In this document: piece after piece, positions 1-5,879 of the stretch
How the letters are laid out: each line of letters begins with the position of its first letter
How positions within the stretch are numbered: the stretch's first letter is position 1
Assembly: GCA_016763135.1 (NCBI GenBank)
Contig: JAESUI010000390.1
Coordinates: forward strand, 1 to 5,879
Origin: Flavobacteriales bacterium
GTDB taxonomy: Bacteria; Bacteroidota; Bacteroidia; Flavobacteriales_E; Vicingaceae
DNA length: 5,879 nt
Direction: 5' to 3'
Made by a program: the position numbers and the translations under genes
Notes under the pieces: generated by a model
Told to the model about the DNA's origin: nothing
The model's input: the letters and a program-made list of their open reading frames with translations, nothing else
Database searches by the model: none

Positions 1-12
1 AAAAGAGAAACC

Positions 13-1821
13 ATGAAACAGATAACACTACTTTTAATTTTCGCTGCAGTACTAATGTCTTGTACGGAAGAAGTCAAAACGAATATAATAACAGCAGACC
101 TAATTATTACCAATGCAAAGGTAGCAGTTATGGATAACAACAAAACAATTACAGAAGCCATTGCTATAAAGGATGGTAAAGTTTTAGCGACAGGATCTAA
201 TGAAGAGCTTCTAAAGCTAAAAAATAGATCTACAAAAATCATTAATGCTAATGGCAGAACACTTATTCCTGGCCTAAATGATTCTCATTTACACCTGACA
301 AGAGGCGGGCGTTTTTTCAATACAGAATTGCGTTGGGATGGTGTAAAATCTCTTAAAAGAGCATTGCAAATGCTGAAAGAACAGGCAGAAAGAACCCCAA
401 AAGGCCAATGGGTAAGAGTTATTGGAGGATGGAGTCCTTTTCAATTTGAAGAAAAGAGGTTTCCAACGCCACAAGAAATTAACGAAGCTACAGGCGATGT
501 GCCAACTTATATATTGTATTTATACAGCAGAGGCTGGTTAAATCAGGCAGGATTAGATGCCTTAGGAATAGATGAAAATACAAAAGCACCTAGAGGCAGT
601 ACATTCGAAAAGGGTGCTGATGGGAAATTAACAGGTGTTTTGTTAGCGGAACCAAATCCAACAATATTGTATGCCCGTATTGGAGCGTTACCTCCACTTA
701 CAGAAGATCAAATGGTTAATTCAACCAGACAATTCTATAGAGAATTGAACAGTTTAGGAATTACTAGTGGGATTGATGCTGGCGGTGGTGGCCATAAATT
801 CCCAAAACATTACACAGGTACAAAATTATTAGCTGATGCAGGTGAAATGCCTATTCGTTTATCTTACTATTTATTCCCTCAAAATAAAGGTGCAGAATAT
901 GCAGAATTCCAAGAATGGATGTCAAATAACGAAGTAGGTCATAATGGAGAAATTCATTTAGACCATGGTTATGAATTAGAAGGTGGTGGAGAATTCTTGG
1001 CGTGGAGTGCAGGAGATTTTGAGAATTTTTTAGCACCACAACCACTATTAAAAGACAGACCTACTTGGAGAGAAGATTTTAAAAAAATCATTCGCCTACA
1101 CGTAGAAAATGGTTGGCCATTTAGAATACACGCTACTTATGGAGAAACCATTGCCAATATGTTGGATGTTATTGAAGAAGTAAATGAAGAGACCAATGGC
1201 AAATTAGCAGCAGAACGTTGGTTATTTGACCATGCAGAAACCGTTACCGAAAAAGAATTGAAACGAATTAAAGTGCTTAATGGTGGTATTGCTATACAAG
1301 CTCGTATGGCTTACGCTGGCGAATTTTTTGTAGAACGATATGGTGCAGATAAAGCAAAACAAGCACCTCCAGTTAAGAAAATTATGGAAATGGGCATACC
1401 GTTGGGTGCAGGTACAGATGGCACACGAGTAGCTAGTTATAATCCTTGGCCCGCATTATACTGGTTAATTACTGGAAAAACAGTTGGCGGATTACAATTA
1501 AGTGAAGAAGCCAATCTCTTATCAAGAGAAGAAGCACTATACCTTTATACTGTAGGCAGTGCCTGGGTATCTAAAGAAGAAGATGTAAAAGGAAGTCTAA
1601 AAAACGGTATGTATGCAGACTTCACACTTTTATCTGAAGATTATTTCACAATACCTATAGAGCAAATCAATAGCTTAAAATCAGTATTAACTGTGGTTGG
1701 CGGTAAGGTTGTATACGGAGATAAAGAATATCAGTCTCTGAATCCACAATTACCAGGAGTAATCCCTAGTTGGTCACCAGTAAAATATTACGGTGGTTAT
1801 CAAAATAAACAATTCAAATAG
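13..1821 (+). CDS. Lipoprotein amidohydrolase, YtcJ-like (Amidohydro_3 family)
   Basis: Predicted metal-dependent hydrolase of 602 residues that cleaves C-N bonds of an unknown amide or cyclic substrate, anchored in the envelope. Residues 1-17 form a lipoprotein signal: a hydrophobic stretch, then lipobox L14-M15-S16-C17. The enzyme body follows the YtcJ pattern. A small N-terminal beta domain includes IIT-NAKV and ends at LIPGLNDSHLH, giving metal ligands H92 and H94. The LAEP segment near residue 213 is also typical. Further likely ligands are H373 (RIHATYGE), H407 (FDHAET) and D469 (GAGTDGTR). The C-terminus returns to the composite beta domain (G-MYADFTLL, then VVGGKVVYGD). Length is close to the usual 550-620 residues and no key residue appears missing. 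The start is supported by the complete signal peptide directly behind the ATG. The next gene starts 24 bp downstream, so co-transcription with the YceI gene is likely. Family assignment is firm; the substrate is unknown. Confidence 0.93.
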   Translation: MKQITLLLIFAAVLMSCTEEVKTNIITADLIITNAKVAVMDNNKTITEAIAIKDGKVLATGSNEELLKLKNRSTKIINANGRTLIPGLNDSHLHLTRGGRFFNTELRWDGVKSLKRALQMLKEQAERTPKGQWVRVIGGWSPFQFEEKRFPTPQEINEATGDVPTYILYLYSRGWLNQAGLDALGIDENTKAPRGSTFEKGADGKLTGVLLAEPNPTILYARIGALPPLTEDQMVNSTRQFYRELNSLGITSGIDAGGGGHKFPKHYTGTKLLADAGEMPIRLSYYLFPQNKGAEYAEFQEWMSNNEVGHNGEIHLDHGYELEGGGEFLAWSAGDFENFLAPQPLLKDRPTWREDFKKIIRLHVENGWPFRIHATYGETIANMLDVIEEVNEETNGKLAAERWLFDHAETVTEKELKRIKVLNGGIAIQARMAYAGEFFVERYGADKAKQAPPVKKIMEMGIPLGAGTDGTRVASYNPWPALYWLITGKTVGGLQLSEEANLLSREEALYLYTVGSAWVSKEEDVKGSLKNGMYADFTLLSEDYFTIPIEQINSLKSVLTVVGGKVVYGDKEYQSLNPQLPGVIPSWSPVKYYGGYQNKQFK

Positions 1822-1845
1822 TAATTTTTAACTAAAAAAATAAAC

Positions 1846-2370
1846 ATGAAAACAATGGTAAAAACAAAATGGAATATTGATCCAACGCATTCAGAAATAA
1901 GCTTTAAAGTAAAACATATGATGATTTCTACAGTAACCGGAAGCTTCGAAAAATTTGATGCATCTATAGAATCGGAAAGTGATGATTTCATCAATGCGGA
2001 TTTCAATTTCTCAGCACAGATTGATTCTATCAACACAAAAAATAGTGACAGAGACACTCATTTAAAGTCTGATGATTTCTTTAACGCAGAAGCATATCCG
2101 CAAATGACTTTCAAATCTCACTCTTTTGACGGTAGCACCTTAGAGGGTGAATTAACCATTAGAGACATTACTAAAACGATTTCTTTGGATGTTGATTTTA
2201 ATGGTATTGCTGTAGATCCTTACGGGCAAACCAAAGTAGGTTTTGAGGTAACGGGCAGCATTAACCGAAAAGACTTCAACTTAACCTGGAACGCAGTCAC
2301 AGAAGCTGGTAGCATTGTAGTTAGTGATACCATTAAATTAATTGTGGACCTACAATTTACGAAAGCTTAA
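1846..2370 (+). CDS. YceI family protein (lipocalin-like isoprenoid binder)
   Basis: A 174-residue YceI-domain protein. Characterised members form an extended beta-barrel that holds a long polyisoprenoid chain; some are induced by base or osmotic stress. The whole protein is the domain: opening segment W9-N-I-D-P-T-H-S-E-I-S-F-K-V-K-H (residues 9-24), the central S61-INTKNSDRDTHLKSDDFF block with Y84-P-Q-M-T-F, then GELTIRDITK (101-110), and the closing GFEVTGSINRKDFNLTWN (132-149). There is no signal peptide, unlike the periplasmic proteobacterial relatives, so it is probably cytoplasmic. Two starts are possible, 1846 and 1855; the first is used here, and the residues between them carry no family signal. 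It lies 24 bp behind the amidohydrolase gene and is followed by a strong hairpin, so it probably ends that transcription unit. The physiological ligand cannot be inferred. Confidence 0.95.
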   Translation: MKTMVKTKWNIDPTHSEISFKVKHMMISTVTGSFEKFDASIESESDDFINADFNFSAQIDSINTKNSDRDTHLKSDDFFNAEAYPQMTFKSHSFDGSTLEGELTIRDITKTISLDVDFNGIAVDPYGQTKVGFEVTGSINRKDFNLTWNAVTEAGSIVVSDTIKLIVDLQFTKA

Positions 2371-2400
2371 TTGCAGGTTAATTAAAGCTATTATGCCAAT

Positions 2401-2429
2401 TAGGACTGGTGATATTTTCACCAGTCCTA
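2401..2429 (+). terminator. Perfect 12-bp hairpin, probable transcription terminator
   Basis: TAGGACTGGTGA (2401-2412) is matched exactly by its reverse complement TCACCAGTCCTA (2418-2429) around a 5-nt TATTT loop. It begins 31 nt after the YceI stop codon and ends about 20 nt before the DoxX start, where a terminator is expected. The following tract, TTCTT then seven A, is poor in T, so as an intrinsic terminator it may be leaky. It could instead act as an attenuator or an RNA-stabilising 3' end. The reverse strand has no T-tract after the hairpin, so termination from that side is unlikely. Confidence 0.7.
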
Positions 2430-2449
2430 TTCTTAAAAAAATAAATCAT

Positions 2450-2872
2450 ATGATGAGCAAACAACTAAAATCATTAGTTTACAAACTAATAACAATAGAA
2501 GCAAACAAAGATATAGGAATACTCGCCTTTAGGTTATTGGCTGTTTTTTCTTTGATAAAAGCACACGGTTTACCTAAAATAATAAACTTTCAGGAAACAT
2601 TAACTCACATTCCAGATCCGTTAGGGATGGGGTCAACATTTTCTGCTTATTATGCGGTTTTTGCGAATGTGTTTTGTGCAATTTTAATTGCAGCAGGTTT
2701 GTTTACACGAATAGCCGCTATATTCATACTTTCAATAACATTAAGTGGCTTACTGATAGTACATTTAAATGACCCAGCCAAACTCCAAGATATGCCACTT
2801 ATCTATTCAATAGTATTCGGTTTTATTGCTTATACAGGAGCCGGTAAATACAGTTTAGACCATAACTTTTAA
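2450..2872 (+). CDS. DoxX family membrane protein
   Basis: A 140-residue small integral membrane protein of the DoxX/DoxD-like family. Family traits visible are the first membrane segment with R28 and A38-H-G-L-P-K (residues 23-43), the P55-D-P-L-G motif, a second segment with N73 and C76 leading to G83-L-F-T-R (66-87), a third (88-105), and a fourth ending in G130-A-G-K-Y-S-L-D. Four segments and this length are normal. DoxX proteins are linked to redox and thiol stress in several bacteria, but no single reaction holds for the family. The open frame extends upstream to an ATG at 2342 inside the YceI gene, but that extension would be translated through the hairpin and has no family resemblance. 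The start is therefore placed at the ATG ATG pair at 2450/2453. The next gene begins 4 bp after the stop, so the two are probably one operon. Confidence 0.9.
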   Translation: MMSKQLKSLVYKLITIEANKDIGILAFRLLAVFSLIKAHGLPKIINFQETLTHIPDPLGMGSTFSAYYAVFANVFCAILIAAGLFTRIAAIFILSITLSGLLIVHLNDPAKLQDMPLIYSIVFGFIAYTGAGKYSLDHNF

Positions 2873-2876
2873 AGCC

Positions 2877-3326
2877 ATGAAACAACAACTAATATATATT
2901 GCTTTTGCAGTTTTAGCAGGAGCTGTTCTGCCCTTACAGGCGGGTTTAAATATACAACTGGGTAAATCTGTCCACCAACCTATCTTTGCAGCTTTCGCTT
3001 CCTTTTTGGTCGGCACAATTGGGTTATTTATTTATTTAATGATACTAAAATTTGACTTTTCAAGTATTTTAAACATTAAAGAAGTGTCACCTTTCGTTTG
3101 GGTTGCAGGATTGTTAGGTGCATTTTACGTAGCAACAGTTATTATTCTGGCACCAAAACTTGGTACTGCCTTAACATTCTCATTGATAGTCGCGGGTCAA
3201 ATGAGTTTGTCATTAATATTTGACCACTATGGATTAATGGCCTTGCCAGTAAAACAAATTAACTGGCAGCGATTTTTAGGCCTGGCGTTTTTAATTACGG
3301 GGGTATTACTCATTAGAAAATTTTGA
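2877..3326 (+). CDS. DMT-type transporter, YdcZ/DUF606 family
   Basis: A 149-residue inner-membrane protein of the YdcZ (DUF606) branch of the drug/metabolite transporter superfamily. Five hydrophobic segments are evident (about residues 4-22, 36-57, 73-91, 97-115 and 131-147). Diagnostic motifs are P19-L-Q-A-G-L-N-I-Q-L-G in the first loop, the G78-LLGAFYV run, A92-P-K-L-G, and Q108 followed by D116-H-Y-G. The length is that of a complete single-repeat member; such half-size transporters are expected to work as dimers. It sits 4 bp behind the DoxX gene, and its TGA is separated by one base from the ATG of the outer-membrane protein gene, so coupled translation of all three is likely. Direction and substrate of transport are unknown; export of a small metabolite is an inference from the superfamily. 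Confidence 0.9.
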   Translation: MKQQLIYIAFAVLAGAVLPLQAGLNIQLGKSVHQPIFAAFASFLVGTIGLFIYLMILKFDFSSILNIKEVSPFVWVAGLLGAFYVATVIILAPKLGTALTFSLIVAGQMSLSLIFDHYGLMALPVKQINWQRFLGLAFLITGVLLIRKF

Positions 3327-3327
3327 G

Positions 3328-4683
3328 ATGAGAGCACTAATATTCATAATAATAGGGCTAATCTTTATTAAATTTAGTTCTGCACAAGAAACTAAAATGT
3401 ACAGGTTTGATTTATTACGACAAAATGATAATATCGATAGTTTAAAGAGGGTTTCTAAAAAAAACACCTATCAAAAGTTTAAGCTTATTCAACTTTCTAA
3501 GAGTACCTCAATGTCTTTTGGTGGAAGTTGGCGAATGCAATACGAGTCCTTCATAAATGAGCAATTCCAAAACACTCGAAACCAAGATCAACTTTGGCTT
3601 TTAAATCGGACTATGATACATACACACCTAAAGGTAAAAGATAAGTTTGAAGCTTTTGCAGAACTTAATAATAGTTTAATCACAGACAAAGACAATTTGA
3701 GTCCGGTTGACAAAGATCAGTTATCAGTCAATCAACTATTTATAAAATACCACTTTCTTCCAAATTGGAGTTTTGGTTTAGGAAGGGAGAATCTAAAGTT
3801 TGGCAGTGGTAGGTTAATCGATGTAAGGGAAGGTCCAAATGTGAGACGCTCTTTTGATGCAAGCCAACTAAGCTTCCATTCCGATAAATTTCTGGCAACC
3901 ATTTTTTTTGCTATTCCTGTCCAACCAAAACCAGGTATTTTTGATAATAATCTTTTAGATTTTAACGAAACTTTTTCTGCGCTATATACAACTACCAATA
4001 TCAATAAATCAAATAATATAGACCTGTACGCAATTTACCAAAAAGACAACAATGTCACTTATAATAGTGGAAATGCAAATGAAAGAAGGACTTCATTGGG
4101 TGCACGATATTTTGGAGACTATAAATCACTTTCTTATAATAATGAAATAGTATATCAGTTTGGAGACTTTGGTAGCCAAAATATAAAAGCCTGGACAGTA
4201 TCTTTACAAGCCAAAAACAGAACAAAAATTCACCATCATTTTTTCAACATAGGCTTAAAAACCGAGATAATAAGCGGTGATAAAAAAGCCAATGATAATA
4301 CTCTAAATACCTTTGATGCTTTATACCCAAGAGGGGCCTATTTTGGTAGAGTAGCCCGTTTCGGTCCCTCTAATCTTATAGACATACACCCCTATATCAA
4401 TACCAAATTTAACAAGCTTTTTGTAGAGGTAGATTATGATGCTTTTTGGAGGTATTCAGTAAACGATGGTGTATATAACGCAGCAATGCTCTTAGAATAT
4501 ACGGATACTAATGACCAACGATTTATAGCGCATCAATTAGGTACAATTATAGGATATCAATTTAATAAATTCATTGGTATAGAATTAGAATCCAATATTA
4601 TTTTTCCGAGTGCCTTCTTAAAAGAAAAGAATCTAAATAATACATTATATCACTTCGTATTCACAACAGAAATAAAATTTTAA
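3328..4683 (+). CDS. Outer-membrane beta-barrel, alginate-export family
   Basis: A 451-residue secreted protein. Residues 1-19 are a signal peptide with likely cleavage after S17-S18-A19, before Q20-E21. The mature chain alternates polar and hydrophobic residues as beta-barrel strands do and ends with aromatic F451 (FTTEIKF), the usual signal for outer-membrane insertion. Alginate-export family hallmarks are G152-R-E-N-L-K-F-G with R162-L and R167-E-G-P-N followed by S175-F-D, and the S316-G-D-K-K block with T328-F-D-A-L-Y-P-R-G-A-Y-F-G and F345-G-P-S-N-L. Pseudomonas AlgE exports alginate, but most Bacteroidota homologues lie away from alginate genes and none is seen here, so general diffusion or export of another compound is more likely. 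The start is one base after the stop of the YdcZ-type transporter gene, suggesting linked expression of inner- and outer-membrane proteins. Confidence 0.88.
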   Translation: MRALIFIIIGLIFIKFSSAQETKMYRFDLLRQNDNIDSLKRVSKKNTYQKFKLIQLSKSTSMSFGGSWRMQYESFINEQFQNTRNQDQLWLLNRTMIHTHLKVKDKFEAFAELNNSLITDKDNLSPVDKDQLSVNQLFIKYHFLPNWSFGLGRENLKFGSGRLIDVREGPNVRRSFDASQLSFHSDKFLATIFFAIPVQPKPGIFDNNLLDFNETFSALYTTTNINKSNNIDLYAIYQKDNNVTYNSGNANERRTSLGARYFGDYKSLSYNNEIVYQFGDFGSQNIKAWTVSLQAKNRTKIHHHFFNIGLKTEIISGDKKANDNTLNTFDALYPRGAYFGRVARFGPSNLIDIHPYINTKFNKLFVEVDYDAFWRYSVNDGVYNAAMLLEYTDTNDQRFIAHQLGTIIGYQFNKFIGIELESNIIFPSAFLKEKNLNNTLYHFVFTTEIKF

Positions 4684-4694
4684 AACAAACAGAT

Positions 4695-4757
4695 ATGGAA
4701 TTAATAAAAAAATTAAACTGGCGTTATGCCAAGAAAATAAAAACTAACACAAAATAA
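4695..4757 (+). pseudogene. 5' remnant of a nitroreductase-family gene
   Basis: A 20-codon frame encoding MELIKKLNWRYA followed by KKIKTNTK and TAA. Its first 14 or so residues resemble the conserved N-terminus of flavobacterial nitroreductases of the NfsB type, which typically begin with an LI-x-x-LNWRYATKK sequence; here the T before KK is missing. Nothing after this point matches the rest of a nitroreductase, which would need about 190 more residues (FMN-binding and dimer regions). The stop codon TAA is directly followed by the ATG of the next gene. The simplest reading is an internal deletion that removed most of the gene and left its start codon and the leader of the following gene. The other reading is a short translated leader peptide coupled to that gene. 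The resemblance is recalled from family knowledge and has not been aligned. Confidence 0.55.
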
Positions 4758-5231
4758 ATGAAAAATCAACACCATCAACATTCTGATCATCATCACCATC
4801 ATGTAGAAGAACCATCACGGGCAAAACTAGCCTTTAGTGCAACATTACATTGCCTATTAGGGTGTGGAATTGGGGAAGTCCTTGGAGTCATCATCGGTAC
4901 TTCTTTAAGAATGAGTAACGTCAACACCTTAATATTGGCTGTAACGCTAGGTTTTCTAGTAGGCTTGATTTTAGGAATAAGGCCATTATTGAAAGCAAAA
5001 TTTGATTTTAAAAGAGCATTAAAAACAGTCTTAATTGCCGAAGGCTTAAGTATTGTTGTAATGGAGGCTACCGAAGTGTTAATAGAAGTATACACACCAG
5101 GCGTTATGGCTGCTGGATTGACAAGCTGGATTTTTTGGGCAGGAATGCTTTTAGCAATGTCTGGTGGATTTATAGCCGCATACCCGATCAATTATTATTT
5201 GATTGAAAAAGGAATTAGACATCAACATTAA
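4758..5231 (+). CDS. DUF4396 membrane protein with His-rich N-terminus
   Basis: A 157-residue integral membrane protein of the DUF4396 family, for which no function is established. After a soluble N-terminus the family signature A28-T-L-H-C-L-L-G-C-G-I-G-E-V-L-G (residues 28-43) appears in the first membrane segment, with H31, C32, C36 and E40 as conserved polar residues. Further segments lie at about 55-75, 90-110 and 115-148, with acidic residues E95, E103 and E106 in the third and P143-I-N-Y-Y near the end. The first 15 residues contain eight histidines (H5, H6, H8, H11-H15) and the protein ends in H155-Q-H157. Such tails are common in metal transporters and metallochaperones, so metal handling is a reasonable inference, not shown. 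The ATG abuts the stop of the short nitroreductase-like frame, which could allow translational coupling. Domain call is firm; function unknown. Confidence 0.88.
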   Translation: MKNQHHQHSDHHHHHVEEPSRAKLAFSATLHCLLGCGIGEVLGVIIGTSLRMSNVNTLILAVTLGFLVGLILGIRPLLKAKFDFKRALKTVLIAEGLSIVVMEATEVLIEVYTPGVMAAGLTSWIFWAGMLLAMSGGFIAAYPINYYLIEKGIRHQH

Positions 5232-5272
5232 AAGAAAAATTACGACACACACATATTCAATAATTTTAGAGG

Positions 5273-5593
5273 ATGAAAAATAATCAAAAAGAATGTTTTG
5301 AAATATTAGTAGGGCTAAATGTAACTGATAGCTTAATGTATCAAACATATAGAGCTAATATGATGCCAATTCTCCACTCTTATGGTGGTCAGTTCGGTTA
5401 TGACTTTATTGTTTCTGAGGTATTGATTTCTGAAACAAACCATGAGATAAACAGAGTATTTACCATTCGGTTTTTAAGTAAAAATAAAATGGAAGCTTTT
5501 TTTAAGGATGAAGATTACAAAATGGTAAAAGCAAAGTACTTTACAAACTCGGTAGAAAGCACAACTATTATTTCAAGTTACATCAAGCAATAG
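5273..5593 (+). CDS. DUF1330-like small protein
   Basis: A 106-residue soluble protein with the layout of the DUF1330 family, a dimeric ferredoxin-like alpha/beta barrel fold. It has a first strand (F9-EILVGLNV), a helix with Y23-x-x-Y-R-x-x-M-M-P-I-L (23-34), the turn Y37-G-G-Q-F-G-Y-D-F (37-45) leading to a strand with VSEVL, then N60-R-V-F-T-I-R-F (60-67) and a helix with A75-F-F-K-D-E-D-Y (75-82), closing with a strand around T98-I-I-S-S-Y. No signal peptide or membrane segment. The family has no single known reaction; related dimeric barrels include monooxygenases. The start at 5273 has AGAGG directly against the ATG with no spacer, so that match is unlikely to act as a Shine-Dalgarno site. 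It follows the DUF4396 gene by 41 bp without a visible terminator, and may be co-transcribed. Confidence 0.75.
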   Translation: MKNNQKECFEILVGLNVTDSLMYQTYRANMMPILHSYGGQFGYDFIVSEVLISETNHEINRVFTIRFLSKNKMEAFFKDEDYKMVKAKYFTNSVESTTIISSYIKQ

Positions 5594-5663
5594 TTGCCAA
5601 CAGCTTCTTTTAGGTTCTCTCGATATTGAAAAGGTATAATTCTACAATTTTACAGAGCAAATT

Positions 5664-5879
5664 ATGGTAATTACAGGAAAAGAAACTATTGAAAATCAAG
5701 AAATTAATGCCTTAACTCAATTTTATAAAGCATTTAATGAAAGAAATATGGATTTAATGCAAAATGTATGGCTCAACTCTACAGAAGCATCTATGAACAA
5801 TCCACTTGGAGGAATAATGAGAAGTTGGAAAGAAATAGAAAGTGTTTATGACAAAATATTTAATGGGAAAGCGAAGGTT
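5664..5879 (+). CDS. NTF2/SnoaL-like protein, 5' part (runs off window)
   Basis: The first 72 codons of an open frame with no stop before the window edge. The fragment shows the opening of a cone-shaped NTF2/SnoaL-like fold: a helix with A16-L-T-Q-F-Y-K-A-F-N (16-25), N28-M-D-L-M with a following W36, then N46-P-L-G-G (46-50), W55-K-E-I, and Y62-x-x-I-F-N-G-K-A-K-V at the end. This pattern, with N-P-L-G-G and F-N-G, is familiar from bacterial proteins annotated as nuclear transport factor 2 family, about 130-150 residues long in total. Such proteins may be enzymes (isomerases, cyclases) or simple binders, so no reaction is assigned. The ATG at 5664 is the first after an in-frame TAA at 5637, which fixes the start unless a rare codon is used. 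The 70-bp gap from the DUF1330-like gene holds no clear terminator. Confidence 0.75.
   Translation, partial: MVITGKETIENQEINALTQFYKAFNERNMDLMQNVWLNSTEASMNNPLGGIMRSWKEIESVYDKIFNGKAKV

Noticed and set aside
1800..2057. Minus-strand open frame with a hydrophobic stretch
   Set aside because: Antisense to the ends of the amidohydrolase and YceI genes; the hydrophobicity is the expected result of reading A-rich coding DNA backwards.
2371..2400. Possible promoter between the YceI gene and the hairpin (TTGCAG at 2371, TATTAT at 2389)
   Set aside because: The spacing of 12 bp is too short and transcription would start inside the hairpin; no Bacteroidota -7 motif.
2342..2449. Upstream extension of the DoxX frame to an ATG inside the YceI gene
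   Set aside because: The added 36 residues resemble no DoxX N-terminus and would be translated through the perfect hairpin at 2401-2429; the start pair at 2450/2453 gives the normal family length.
3732..4004. Minus-strand 90-codon open frame
   Set aside because: Antisense to the outer-membrane barrel gene and without any recognisable motif.
4799..5191. 130-codon open frame on the minus strand
   Set aside because: It lies wholly antisense to the well-supported DUF4396 gene, its translation shows no recognisable domain, and it is explained by codon structure of the opposite strand.
5268..5272. AGAGG as a Shine-Dalgarno site for the DUF1330-like gene
   Set aside because: It touches the ATG with no spacer and the other genes in the window lack such sites, in line with weak use of this signal in flavobacteria.
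5594..5663. Possible promoter in the gap before the NTF2-like gene (TATAAT at 5635-5640)
   Set aside because: No matching upstream element at the right spacing, and no Bacteroidota-type TAnnTTTG box; in DNA this AT-rich a lone TATAAT is expected by chance.

Overview
The window is AT-rich (coding GC content looks to be in the mid-30s percent) and carries only plus-strand genes. The organism is most likely a member of Bacteroidota, probably Flavobacteriaceae. The protein families, the A/T-rich gene leaders without recognisable Shine-Dalgarno sequences, and a lipoprotein whose mature N-terminus is acidic all fit that group. There is no sign of rRNA, tRNA, CRISPR, phage or an insertion sequence.

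Layout. Positions 13-1821 encode a secreted lipoprotein amidohydrolase of the YtcJ type, followed after 24 bp by a YceI-family protein (1846-2370). A perfect 12-bp inverted repeat (2401-2429) lies in the only sizeable gap of the first half and probably separates two transcription units. A tightly packed set follows: a DoxX-family membrane protein (2450-2872), a YdcZ/DUF606 small-molecule transporter (2877-3326) and an outer-membrane beta-barrel of the alginate-export family (3328-4683), with gaps of 4 bp and 1 bp. Next is a 20-codon reading frame (4695-4757) that looks like the surviving 5' end of a nitroreductase gene. Its stop codon directly abuts the start of a His-rich DUF4396 membrane protein (4758-5231). 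A DUF1330-like small protein (5273-5593) and the 5' part of an NTF2/SnoaL-like protein (5664 to the window edge) complete the window.

How the genes may work together. YceI, DoxX, nitroreductase, DUF1330 and SnoaL-like proteins are accessory, stress- or detoxification-associated families often found together in flavobacterial genomes. The DoxX, YdcZ and outer-membrane barrel genes are probably translated from one message and could place an inner-membrane exporter and an outer-membrane pore in the same cell. No substrate can be read from the sequence. The most unusual points are the nitroreductase remnant, the histidine cluster on the DUF4396 protein and the perfect hairpin. I see no clear new defence or mobile system here.
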